From: Bemisia tabaci
Lineage: Eukaryota; Arthropoda; Insecta; Hemiptera; Aleyrodidae
Assembly: GCF_918797505.1 (NCBI RefSeq)
Contig: NC_092795.1
Coordinates: forward strand, 21,067,131 to 21,131,130
DNA: 64,000 nt
Direction of reading: 5' to 3'
The translations under genes were made by a program, and so were the position numbers. The notes under the pieces are model-generated. The model was not told the origin of the DNA, ran no database searches, and was given only the letters and a program-made list of their open reading frames with translations. Of the stretch, positions 38,201 through 49,151 are shown in pieces; positions within the stretch are counted from its first letter, which is position 1; each line of letters begins with the position of its first letter.

Positions 38201-41200
38201 GGATGAATACATGCCTCAGAGGAGATGGATCACTATGCCTGTCTTGGCCTGTGAGGAACCCCTAAAAAAGATTTTTATGACTGGCCCGGCCGATAATTTG
38301 TCAATCAAATCATTCTTTCTGCAATGAAACATTTCTGCTCATAACACCTCTAAATTTCCAGATAGAAGTCTCCCAAAGTTCAGTCTTTTTATTTTCCTTG
38401 GTGCCCATAAGAGACCGAGTTTTAAAACTGTGTAAAGAATTTATTTTGAAGGGATCTTTTTGTTACTTTCATTTGACCCTCACATCATTACTATTATTTT
38501 ATCTGCCAATATTTATTGTCAGTGAGTACTTTTTGCGGGTGTCCATTCAAGAATCAATTCAAAGATACGGTGTGAAACTGTGTTTTAAATCCCTTGCTTT
38601 CTTTTTAAGCTTTCTAGTGTTTATTAATTTGCTAAACGTATGTATCAGGTGGTGTATCAAGTCGCAGCAAATACGTTGTAGATCCTTCTGTACAGAGTGG
38701 TTACGGAGGGTACCGCTCACAGACACCTGCCCCAATCACTGCTCAGCCCTCATTCTCCACAGGTCCTGGTGCGTAAGCTTGTATGAATTTAGTCTTTTCG
38801 AGAGTTTACTTCAAGTCATAGCTACGGGAGAAGGCGCAGAGGGCGCCCAATAAGAGGTTGGAGGGAGGGGATTGAAACAGAAATGTTAAGGTGCTCAATG
38901 CCTCAAGGGTTGTGATCAGACAGAGAGCAGTGGATGTTAGGTGCACGCACGAGGGAATACTATAAAGCGACCTGTATGTATGTTTGTACTTCAAGTCATA
39001 CTTTATTTTTTCAGAATCCCTAATTTGACTTAAATCCTGCCAAAAATTGTCTCATTTTCAACTTTATGAGTTTACCTTTAACAAGGTGACAAAACTTTAA
39101 GACTTTTTGACCCTGTGTGTTTGAAGGGTTAGGAAATGAATACTTGCTTTTAAACACTCTGAAAACCAGAAAACTGAGAATTTTCTTCGAGCCAAGTTTT
39201 TTTGCTGCTCCAGGAAATTTAAGCTCTCACTCCAAGTCTGTATTTTCATGACTTGGACATAATGAGCAACATTAGATTTTCTTAAATGCAGTGATTCCAC
39301 TCAATTGATGGTTTGTTTTGTATTAGCCCATCCAGGTTTTATGAATGTTAATCAGCCCGCTTACGGTGATGTTGCGGCTTCTTCCATGCCATTCACGCCG
39401 CCAGCGTCCTCTGCAATGTACGGTGGTGCTCAGTCTCAATTTGTTCCTAATGCAGACGTTCCTCCAGTTGTGAATAGACCTTATGGTCCGACAGCTGCCA
39501 CAAATGCTGCTCCACCAGGCTGGAACGACCCTCCATCTCTCAGTGCCTCATCACGGCAGCAGGTTTGTACATTTTTTTTTCATTAGAATAAACTCAGAAA
39601 ATAACCAAAAATAGATCAGTTTGGTGAGGAAATGAACTGGCAATTCATTGATCTATATAATCTTAGCCTTTTTTTTAAAAAATGAATTCATTAATTCCTT
39701 TTTTTTTCAAACAATAAAAATGGTTTCATTTTGTACAAGCTTCCTTCAAATCCAGTCAGTGACTGTTTTTTGCCGAGGTCAAACAGGTTATTTTAGCCTG
39801 TGTTTTCTACGATGTGTCTTCATCGCTTGAAAATAATAAGGGCGCTATCTAAGCATCTACTATGTAACAAACCTCAAATCACAAATAATGTATGCAAATG
39901 AAAGGTAGCTTTAGCACTGCAGCAATATCCCTTAAAGGTAGTTGCGACACTCACATTTGCTGTTTTGGCATGGTAAGAATACAAACACAGAAATATGTTG
40001 GCGGAAAAGATATCGGAGGAAATAACTTTCAGGCAGACATCCTCTATATTAAAATGTAAAGTCGAGTCTGAAAAAGTCTGCTTAAGAAATTGGCTGTTAG
40101 CTTATTTAACAATGAAGCAAGAAGAAGTCACCAAAAAGTTATTTTATTGACTCGAAAGTTAAAATTTTAGAGTCTAGTGTTAGAGACTCTTCATCTCAAT
40201 ATTGGTTTCTCTTCTTTATTTATCTATTGTCACATTAAAATATTACCCATTCTAGCTCTTCTCAGAGGTCTTTTTGTTTCATCATCAATTTAAACTGAGG
40301 TTTGTAGAGTCTCGGAAATTAGAGTTTTTCATTATTATAGGCTCCATTTAAAATTATTCATGATTTAGGGCTCTTCATTAGAGAGTTTTGTTCTTAATTT
40401 GAACCGCCCCATTTCCCTCGCCCCCTTGAAAATGTTTTACTGAAAGGGTTTTGAGCCGACACTCCATGAATTGAAGTTTGGTCCCATGAATCTAAGAGTA
40501 AAGACATGAGACATAAAAGGTATGCTTTTTGAAACTTTTTATCATGAAATTATGTTAAAATTATTAATAGTTTGATGATTAGTTCGTAGAGAAGAGTTGT
40601 GAGATGTCCCCAATACATGCTGGCACCAAGAAATGGGGTGCACTCATGAAACATGTATCATTGAAGGAGGTATTTGAACTTTCATGAACGTTTTTATTGA
40701 TTTCTGTCTTCGGAATGAAGCGTGTAACTTATTTCAACTAACCAATATTTTGTTTGAAGTGCATTGAAAGATTTTTTTATGTTTGAAATTTGTGGTTGTG
40801 CGTAAATTTTGCATTAAAACAGAGGATTATTGACACCAACAAGTACCCATCCCATAAGAACCTCTTTGCATGGCGAACCTGACTTTCGCTTTCCTATTTG
40901 TTTATTTTTATCTAATAAGACATCAGAACTTGAGGGAGGAAAATCAAAATGTAACTGTAAAAGGTGATGTGTTAGGTACCATTATAGTAACTTGTGTTTT
41001 ATGAACTTTTTGCTAAATCGAGATTTCAATTCCCCAAGTTCAGGCTCCAAATTGTCGACTAAAGTACTGCTTTCTATTCTCTGTGAGCACACAAATAAAC
41101 TGAATTGTGCACATTTTGCTTCTGGGATGCCATAGATCATTTTCGCTCCAGATTTCAAGGAATTATTTTTCAACAAAACCAAATAATTATCACTCAAAAA

Positions 41201-44137
41201 AAATTCCAAGGAATCAGATTCTTTTTTTCGTTGGTGTGCTTTCATTTTCCTTCTTCTTTATATATTGTCCCAAAAACCTGTGATAAACTTAAATTTTAAT
41301 TTGATTTGTCTTTTGGGGGAGATTAAATTTAGCTACATGTATCACATTTGGCAGCAAAATTTATGGAATGATACATGACGAATCTAATTTTTTTTCTTTC
41401 CTCCATTTTTATTTCAGTCCAGACAAGATTTTGCACCGCAGAATCCTATCACTCACCCTCTGTTTGGAGCAACACCGCAGGAACAAGTGATGTCTCCGCC
41501 TACAAACTACCCTCAGGTATGTTTCCAATACTAAATAAAAACATTAGTAACTTGGTTAAGAGTAAACATCATTAATTTTTGTTGGATCAGTCGTATTTTA
41601 AGTCCAATTTAGTAGAAGAAACATCTATCGGAATGCCTAAATTGATAGCTTATTTTGTGATCCATTGAAACTAAGTCTCAGCTTACTGAGGGGGTGTGTT
41701 CAGGTTGATACGAAATCCAAGTTTATTTAAACCTAGCATGTAAGCTGGACAACCCCCAATTTTCTGGACTCTGAAAACGGGAATACTAGAAAATTGCTCT
41801 CCTAAACTTGCAAACATTCAAGTTCTAAAGTCTTTTCTCTTGCAGTCAGTCATGAGTAAGTGGAGAAACGTCTTTTTTCCTTCAAAGGGGGAAAAAAAGT
41901 GTTTTTAATGAATAATGTAATCAAGAGTCATCCTCTATCACTTGAACCAGTAAATAGTAAAGCAGTAAAACCACTAAGAGACTATGGAAACTAATGAAAT
42001 AAGTAGGGGCAAAGAATAATGTTTGCCAGCTTCAATTAAAAAATAAATGCTATTGAAAATGGATTTACAGATGAACGGTGGCTACAGGGATCAATTTAAT
42101 GCAACGCCTTCTTATCAGCCAACTTATCAGCCGCAAGCGGTTGCTCATGCACCAGAAATAATGAAAAGTGAGCCTGAACCTCCTCGTCCAAAAGCTCCAA
42201 TTCCAGCCGAGCACCAACAACTTCAAACTGTTCTCGAGGATCTGAGAAATAGATGTTACAACACTGCCCAAAATCCAGTAAGTATTTATTTTCAACCCAC
42301 ATTGACAAGGTTAAGGAGATATCAAGGGCTAAGGAACACTATGCTTAATTGACAAAAATGAAATACCCGCTCATTTTTGGCATAAATGAGGGAGCAAATT
42401 TGCCACATTCTACAGTATGAAACCCGCAAGCTAATGTTTCTAGTTTTTTCAAACTCCGCATAGAACAGCTATAATGACATTTTAATGTATAAAAAAATTG
42501 GAAACCCAACCTCAAAATACTAAAAAGTTAAAAGGCAAAGCTATTTCATCGTTCTGTAAAATTGTTAGTTTGCAGATAAGTGGTATTGTTCCTTAGTCAT
42601 CGCTATGTTTTCATGTCGTAAAGTTAAAGTTGTTCAAGTCCCTATAAATTCTCTTCGTCTGATTGGTTTAAGTAGGGCCATGCCTAACGTCTCAAATCAT
42701 GGCTCGAATCATGTATCTTAGTTTGCGAGGTCGCAGATTTTTCGTCTCATTCTGTATTTTTCAAGGATGACTTGTTCATAGATTATCTATACCCTACCAA
42801 AAATATTCTCAGAAAACTTTATACCAAAGTGTCTGGTTATATCCTCTCTAAATAATATTTACGTAATTTTAAAACATAAATGTTTTTCTTGTTCCATTCT
42901 CAATTTGTGTCTCGGTTTTTGAAAGTCCAAGGAGAAAGTAAAAAAAAAAAATGACTGAACAAATAAAATTAATACTACATATATATTTACTTCCAAAACT
43001 ATTCGTTTTACTGTTAGTACAGAAATTCAGTTTTTGTTGTTCTCAGATGGTCTGCTCCTTTAAAAAAATCTCTCATTACTTAGATTAATTTGATTAGCAC
43101 CCTTGATTGACCAACAACATCCAACACTAATTTTTGCAAATAACACAAGGTTTTTTTTTCCAGCAATCGAAAAGAAAACTGGAAGAAATTTCTCGCAAGT
43201 TGGAAACGCTTTATGATGCTCTACGAGAATCTAAGGTATGCTATTCTCTTTATCAAAAATATTTGTCCTCCATGAGTCATTCAGATTCAAGAAAAGTTGA
43301 CTCGCAAATAGTCGTCTCTTGCCATCCATAGCATTAGAAAATGATGAGTATGTTGAAAGCTTTAAAAATGGTCCTCTAGAAGGAATAACACCTTATTTTG
43401 CACATGCCCTAAAATGCCCAAAAGGTAGATGAACAGAACCACTTCCCAGGCATCTACACAAGGCACAAGTTGCATGACGTAAGCAGGATGACGGTAACAG
43501 TTCCGAGCTCAAGTCAACCTGAAATCTAAAGCTGATCACTATTTCAGTGCCACTGCGTATTCTGTTACTTTCGATTCTGCAGTCCTATTGTTTAGGAGTA
43601 ATAACTTGCTAGATTTGCATGTGTGTCACTCAAATTCCTCGATGGCTACCCAAGTATTTTGCACTTTTGAATTAACTTACAAATGTATGCCCAATTATTG
43701 GAATCCTTAAAAAAATAAAACTAACTCAACTGTCTCATTTCAAGCATTGATGTGTTTCATTTGTCCTCGCCAACTGTTGAATGCTAGATTCAGCAGTTAT
43801 TTTGACAATTTAAAAATTATACAATTATATAATACTTTAAAAAATAGATTAGAATAGAAAACGGATGATTTTATATTTGAATACTTATTTACATCTTATC
43901 ATTTAATTCCCAGTTTTTTTTCAACATCTAATTTTTCTTTGGTTTCAGCTATCAAACAACACACTATCCAGTCTCCATCAACTAGTTCAATTAATTCAAA
44001 TGGGAGATTACAATAGTGCCCTTGCTCTCTACACTCAACTCGCCTCTGGCCCTGATTTCGCACAAATAGCAAGTTTTATGCCGGGAATAAAAATTTTGAT
44101 TCAGTCCGCTTTGCAAATGAATATTTATCTACAGTGA
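26211..44137 (+). CDS. SEC31A: SEC31, COPII outer coat subunit
   Basis: Rebuilt coding exons: 26211-26413, 26986-27178, 27822-27957, 28763-28860, 30155-30297, 31235-31337, 32368-32529, 33192-33323, 33692-33964, 34642-34731, 35031-35133, 36247-36401, 37004-37973, 38649-38768, 39327-39562, 41418-41516, 42071-42277, 43164-43235, 43949-44137. The total is 3684 nt, 1227 residues, matching the usual 1220 or so. Residues 1 to about 340 form the WD40 propeller ([45 protein letters not shown]). The central part holds the Sec13-binding blade and the alpha-solenoid (about 390-765, including [16 protein letters not shown]). A Pro/Gln/Ser-rich linker covers about 770-1110, and a helical C-terminal domain ends at LQMNIYLQ. 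With Sec13 it forms the COPII cage at ER exit sites and boosts Sar1 GTP hydrolysis through Sec23. The start Met lies 25 bp inside an exon beginning at 26186, so a 5' untranslated intron exists. Exon 14 has two in-frame donors (after 38762 or 38768). Confidence 0.95.
30600..31020 (+). repeat. Degenerate dispersed repeat in SEC31 intron 5
   Basis: A run of related short motifs (AGGGAAAACAAGGAAA, GGAAAACCAGGAAGAATCAG, CAGGGACAACCAGGAATAAA) keeps a 111-codon frame open at 30602-30937. The phrase-like repetition of CAGGRAAA and GTCA looks like a decayed repetitive element rather than a gene. No terminal repeats are visible and I cannot name the family. Confidence 0.35.
35479..36095. mobile_element. 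Non-autonomous Tc1/mariner-pogo-like element in SEC31 intron 11
   Basis: The left end TAGTAAAACTTCGATATAAC (35479) pairs with the right end, whose reverse complement is CAGTGAAACCTCGATATAAC (element end 36095). The inverted repeats run about 26 bp and include GATATAACGAATT, and are flanked by TA on both sides (35477-35478, 36096-36097). Such ends are typical of pogo/Tigger relatives. The interior has no transposase frame. A few mismatches between the ends suggest an older insertion than the one at 7511. Confidence 0.75.
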
Positions 44138-45555
44138 TATTGATCTTAAGCATTGCTTGTTATTTTTATATTTTGTACTCCGTTGCAAAAGCCAAGGTTT
44201 TTTATTGTGTAAATATGTAGGTACGTACTTATAAGTCAGACATTGTCCATTTTGGTTTCTTGATTTTCTCTGCCAGTTGGTGTTCTTTGCAAACAGCTAA
44301 GATAGTACTAACTGCACTGACTCAAATGTCTTTGCTGATCGAAAATTTGTATCATTACTACCGTATGGGGTAGTAGTTTTATTTATCAATGTTACTGAAG
44401 CATCTGTGTTAGTGGAAAATCCTGACACTTAATTAGACTGTTAGCACCAATTTAAGGCAAAGCTTTAGTAATTGTTCAAAATCGAGGATTCTTGTCTCAA
44501 TTTTAGGTCAACAGTTGGTGTAACACTATAACAGTTCATCTGCAATAGGGAAAAAACCATTTCTGCTTAGTAGACAAAAAAGCACCTATCTGCATAGGGA
44601 AACTAATGGCATATACCTTGTTCCCAAAATGAACTAGAATTATGTAATAGTTTCTTATTGCAAAATGTAGTACATTTCTTGTATAATGCCTCAAAGCTAT
44701 TCAGTTTTCAGCATGCTTCAAGCAGGTTTGGGCATGCAGTGTTCGTAGTCTGGGGAAACTTAGTTTTATGGAGGCTGGGATTTTTTAGAAGAAACACTAA
44801 CAGTTGAGTGCAATAGCATTGTCCTGGATAATTTTCTCGGATATTTTATGTTTTTTCTCGGTTGAAAGTTTGAGCCTTGTCTCAGTAATTAGCAGGCAAG
44901 ACAGTCATATTCCAAAAATTTTAAGTAAACTAATGCATGTTATGTTGGTTTTTATCGACTGTTTCTAAGTGGAGACAAATCTATTTATAAAAGACTTGTG
45001 TTTTTATGATAATTTTTTATTCAAGTCTCCGAAGTATTATTTTCACTCTATTTGGAGTCAATGAAGTCAATAGATCAGTAAGCTTAAAAATTTGGCATGT
45101 ACAATAATGAAGGTTAGCTGTTTCTCTACAGAAGCTGTCAAAGTCAGTTGCAGAGTAATCGGTTTTCTTCTACGTTTTCAGATTTTATTACAAGCATTAG
45201 ATTGCAATCATTTTAAACTGAAATTTTGTGATAACTTGATTTTTCTTTTAAACTCACCCTTAAAATTGAATTATTGAATTGTTGTAAGTAATTCCTTTTT
45301 TACCGTCCGGTTATTTATTCAAAATGTCACTTTTTATTTCATTGTTCATCATATGTTTAATGAAAACTAGGCTTTACACTGTAGTATTTAGAACTAATTT
45401 CAAATTTGATCCATGCGTTGACCATGAAAAGTAATCATCAATCAAAGAACCTAATTAGAATTTTGTATGAAGGATGAAGTTTGGAAACAATCTTTTTCCA
45501 GAAACCTGTAACTTTTGTACCAAAAATACTTTAATATCTTATGTTCATTGTTAAA

Positions 45556-45561
45556 AATAAA
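45556..45561 (+). terminator. Probable polyadenylation signal of SEC31
   Basis: This is the first AATAAA on the plus strand that I find after the SEC31 stop at 44137. It is followed within 40 bp by a GT-rich stretch (AAGTTTCTGGTTATACC). It would give a 3' untranslated region of about 1.4 kb, all of which lacks other coding signals. Confidence 0.4.
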
Positions 45562-46535
45562 AAGTTTATTTGAATAACTTCGAAGTTTCTGGTTATACCT
45601 TTTAACCGAACCCAGTTTTGCATGATTGGATGGATGCATTTTAATAGCCGTTTTAATAGGTAATCACAAATTAAACATTTTTTTAATATGATTTAATTTT
45701 TATTCAAATTTTCAAGTCCTCCCCAAGTAGTATAGGTCGTAATAAGTTGAAATCACGTTGTAAATTTATTACAATATCGGAGTGTTATCTCCATTCGTGG
45801 GCATGCTGTCTATTCACCATTCTTTGAGTGAAGGAATGTCACTAAGTAATTGAAATTTATTGCAATAAAATTGCAATGAGTTTCAATTTTTCTGCATTTC
45901 TAATTGCCTACATTTCTTACACATGGAACTCATTTCATTGATCCTTTGAAACCTGTATTTATTTACTAAAGCCAATACTATACACGATGCGCAAACTTTT
46001 TGGCGCAGGATTAGTTCGCATGAGGTTTGCTTTCAATTTCTTCACAGTGGTAACAAATCGACTAGAGAGCAACGATCTAAAAACTATAGATAGGGGGATC
46101 CTATGCTCCGCCAATGGTGAATTTCGTAACACACTAGGAGCAACAATTAGGTTATGACGAGGATAGTCGGTTACCATGGCTTCTAATGGGACTCTTGCTG
46201 AACAATGACTTACATCAAATTCGCAACCAACCGTTTGAAAATCTGTGTCAAGATGTGAAACCTAGCTTTCTTCAAGTGAGTTTACGATTAAAATTTCAAC
46301 GCCAAATCATTTATGTAAAAACTCCAGTAAGATCCCATGTATTTGAGGTTATGACGAAGATAGCAATTGGCCATTTCCACTCCCCGCCCGCCTATCGAAC
46401 GACCGCTCCATGTGTGCTACGTTTTTTCGTAAGCCATCACCATCTACAATTTCTAAATTGTTGTCAGAGAGAGAGCTGGAGAGCTTGAAAAAAATAGCTA
46501 CATTATTTCATCGCTCCACAAGCCTCATTTCACTT

Positions 46536-46920
46536 CCCGCGCAGATTTCCCGCCAAACGCCGCTCCTTAAGTGCAACGGCCAATCAGCGTTGCGCGCGGG
46601 AAAGTACGCGATTGGTGGCCTCTGTCGGCCGGAAAGCGTAAAAAATCAAAATTTTATGAAAAATTGAAAGATATTTCGCGAGGTGTGCGAGACGCAAAGC
46701 TGTGTTTATGAAAACTATGAACGATTAATTTCGAGAGATGCTCACACGACTCGCATCAAAAAGCAGGGGAAAATACTGCATTAATTTTCCCTACCCGCGC
46801 AGATTTCCCGCCACTCGCTGCTCGTTCGGTGCAATGACCAATCAGCGTTTCGCGCGGGAAAGAATACGATTGGTGGGACTCTCGTTGACCGGAAGACAGG
46901 GAAAAATCAAAATTGTTTAC
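46536..46920. promoter_or_regulatory. Duplicated block with paired E2F-like and CCAAT sites
   Basis: Two diverged copies lie 258 bp apart, starting CCCGCGCAGATTTCCCGCC at 46536 and again at 46794. Each contains, in order: TTTCCCGCC (46546-46554; 46804-46812), CCAAT (46580-46584; 46838-46842), GCGCGGGAAA (46594-46603; within TTTCGCGCGGGAAA at 46848-46861) and ATTGG (46611-46615; 46869-46873). The E2F-like and CCAAT sites in each copy are thus arranged as inverted pairs. All motifs are seen directly; a regulatory role is inference. No gene starts nearby that I can recognise. Confidence 0.4.
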
Positions 46921-47729
46921 ATATTGTTTCCTCATAATGAAGATTCCTTATAAAGAAGAACACTGAAAGCAAAGTCCTTGAGTTCATTCAATTTATTCTA
47001 CGCCTCATATACTCAATTTCACTTTGAAGTACTACTAACTACTCCTACGGGAATAATGGGAATACGGGGGGAAAGTGAAATGGAGAGACGCTTACATTCA
47101 ATTCAGCCCGAGATAATATTAGTCTGTGAAATGTAAATCGAGTAAGGAGACAGGTTTGGTTGATTCAATGCACTGAAAACTCTACGAATACATAAGTATG
47201 TGGTTAATTCGTTTATTGAAACTTTTTACACATTCGTATTCGAGGATAAAAGTTAAAATTAAAAGAACGATTCTTTGGAGGGGACAATAAATATAATACT
47301 GATAAAACCATGAAAAAAAAGAAAGTTTGTGCGTAGTTTTTCACAAGAGATCAGGTATGAATTAATACAATACAATAATTGCACTTAGTCTTTAGAGTTT
47401 TACTCGCAATTTTTGTGAGAGTTACATAGCCGTCCAAAAAACATGGAGTCCGTTAAGCGACTACTTGGGCAGGGCTGCTGAGATGATGATTCCTGCTTTA
47501 GAGGGTCTTGTGTCTCTTGTGTGTAACGGGCTAAGCGCGCCTTCATTTTTCCGTTTAGGCAAGAAAACTTTCGTTGTACGGTAATATACATTTACCTGTC
47601 CATCGCCTTGATTTAAGATTTCGATTTCGAGAATGGAGAAGTGATTACGATGAGGGTCGGTTATATGTATAAACGGTTATGAAGAGATAACATGTTACGT
47701 GTTTTTCTATCGCAGACCTCGTCTAGTAA

Positions 47730-47840
47730 CCCATTAGGGTCGATTATTGAATCGTTATCAATCGATGCTATGTAAAACCATTGCTAAGAGGGATAAACCG
47801 ATGCAGGTGATTCGATAACAATTTAACAATCGACCCGATT
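47730..47840. repeat. Imperfect inverted repeat with ATCGAT-rich arms
   Basis: The left arm GGGTCGATTATTGAATCGTT (from 47737) pairs imperfectly with the right arm, whose reverse complement begins GGGTCGATTGTTAAATTGTT (47806-47834). The spacing of about 70 bp and this shape fit a small MITE or stem-loop. Confidence 0.45.
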
Positions 47841-48869
47841 GTGGTTGGCATATTGGATGGAATGATTTTCATTTGAAGAAAAATCTCTCATCCACAGTCT
47901 GATAAGATGTTGTTCTCATACTTCCCTCATCGAAGAAAAAAAGCATCAGAGAGGTAGGGAAGACTAACTTTGGAGGACTTTTACGCTCGTATCGTATTTA
48001 TGACCTAATTATTTGGCATGATAGAAATCTAGTTACTGTCACATTCAAACCTTTTGAAAATACTTTTTTTCTTTTAATTGATCTCCCCTAATTTTTTTTG
48101 TGATGATGAAAGCCACCTGAGTTCATTTTATGAGGCTTGAGGCATCCGGTGGTTTTTACACTTCACCTACAGGTCAATACTCTAAACGAAAAGGTACAGA
48201 GAAAAAAATTATTCGGTTGCACAAAAAATTTCAAAATTGTACGAAATTAGAGTTCCGCAATAATCATTGTGAGCCAACTCAATTATTGTCAATCTCATCA
48301 TTATAATTGACTTAACTAAAAAAGATCATTTTTAAATTATTCGATGTTTTTTTTTCTTTCGTCCAATGCCGCACGGAGGAAATAGTTTTCTTTGAAGTAT
48401 CATCACGAGGAAAAATCTGCGCAAGATATAAGATCGTGCATTGGTCATCGCAAATGTTGAGTGTTCGGTTAGTTCGACTTTTTCCCCTCTTGGCCATCCT
48501 GATTCTCAGTTTCGTTGTAATCTTCGTTCGATATTAGATGACTGCTGCAAATATTTCGTTGAAATGCATCCTGGCCCTGAAAAAGGAAAATAAAAGAAAA
48601 TTTTAAGTTTTCAACCCGTTCGAATTAATGCAAGGCGATTGAGACTTTTGCTTTAAGAACTGAGGCGTCGAATTTATTGCTCTGAATTAAAAGACTCTAT
48701 TTTGGCGTTTATTTATCCTTCAAACTATCTACCTTCAGCGGTAAGTAGTTAAGTACAGCTACATTGAGGTTTAAAAGAGAGCGAAAGGACGGAGTGTTCT
48801 TTATTTCACTCATTTTTCAGAATAAGCAGAAATGTTCACCATAATGTTGTTTCTAGAACACCTGAATGT

Positions 48870-48875
48870 TTTATT
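48870..48875 (-). terminator. Possible polyadenylation signal of the elongase gene
   Basis: AATAAA on the minus strand, 277 bp beyond the elongase stop codon. Two more copies follow at 48800-48805 and 48709-48714. Which is used cannot be told from sequence. Confidence 0.3.
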
Positions 48876-49151
48876 TTCACCAATTTTTTAACACCTCCTG
48901 GCTATTCTCGATTTTTTTAAACAGAGCTGTGTCTGATGGTAAAGACAGTGCCCAAGATACGTCATACGGTTATCCTTTAGGTTTGACTGAAAAAAGTTTC
49001 TTCGAAGGCGGCAAGGAGCAGCAAGTATTCATTAAAACTGTCAATTTCGGAAAGAGGTAAAAAATGAGACCCCCTTATTACCTAACAATTTAATGATTGT
49101 TGCAACTGTCGTTCAGGCGAGAGTAAACATTTCAAGGTGGAATATTATTTT

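Larger units (their letters stand above)
45600..48849. other. Gene-poor intergenic stretch
   Basis: No recognisable protein family. Open frames are short and overlap on both strands. The notable contents are the duplicated E2F/CCAAT-like block at 46536-46920 and a degenerate inverted repeat at 47730-47840. Confidence 0.4.

Noticed and set aside
38398..38853. 151-codon frame overlapping SEC31 exon 14
   Set aside because: It is mostly intron 13 read in another frame; the true exon 14 is 38649-38768 in the phase required by its neighbours.
46186..46953. Several 70-100-codon frames
   Set aside because: They overlap each other and run across the duplicated E2F/CCAAT-like block, with no family resemblance.
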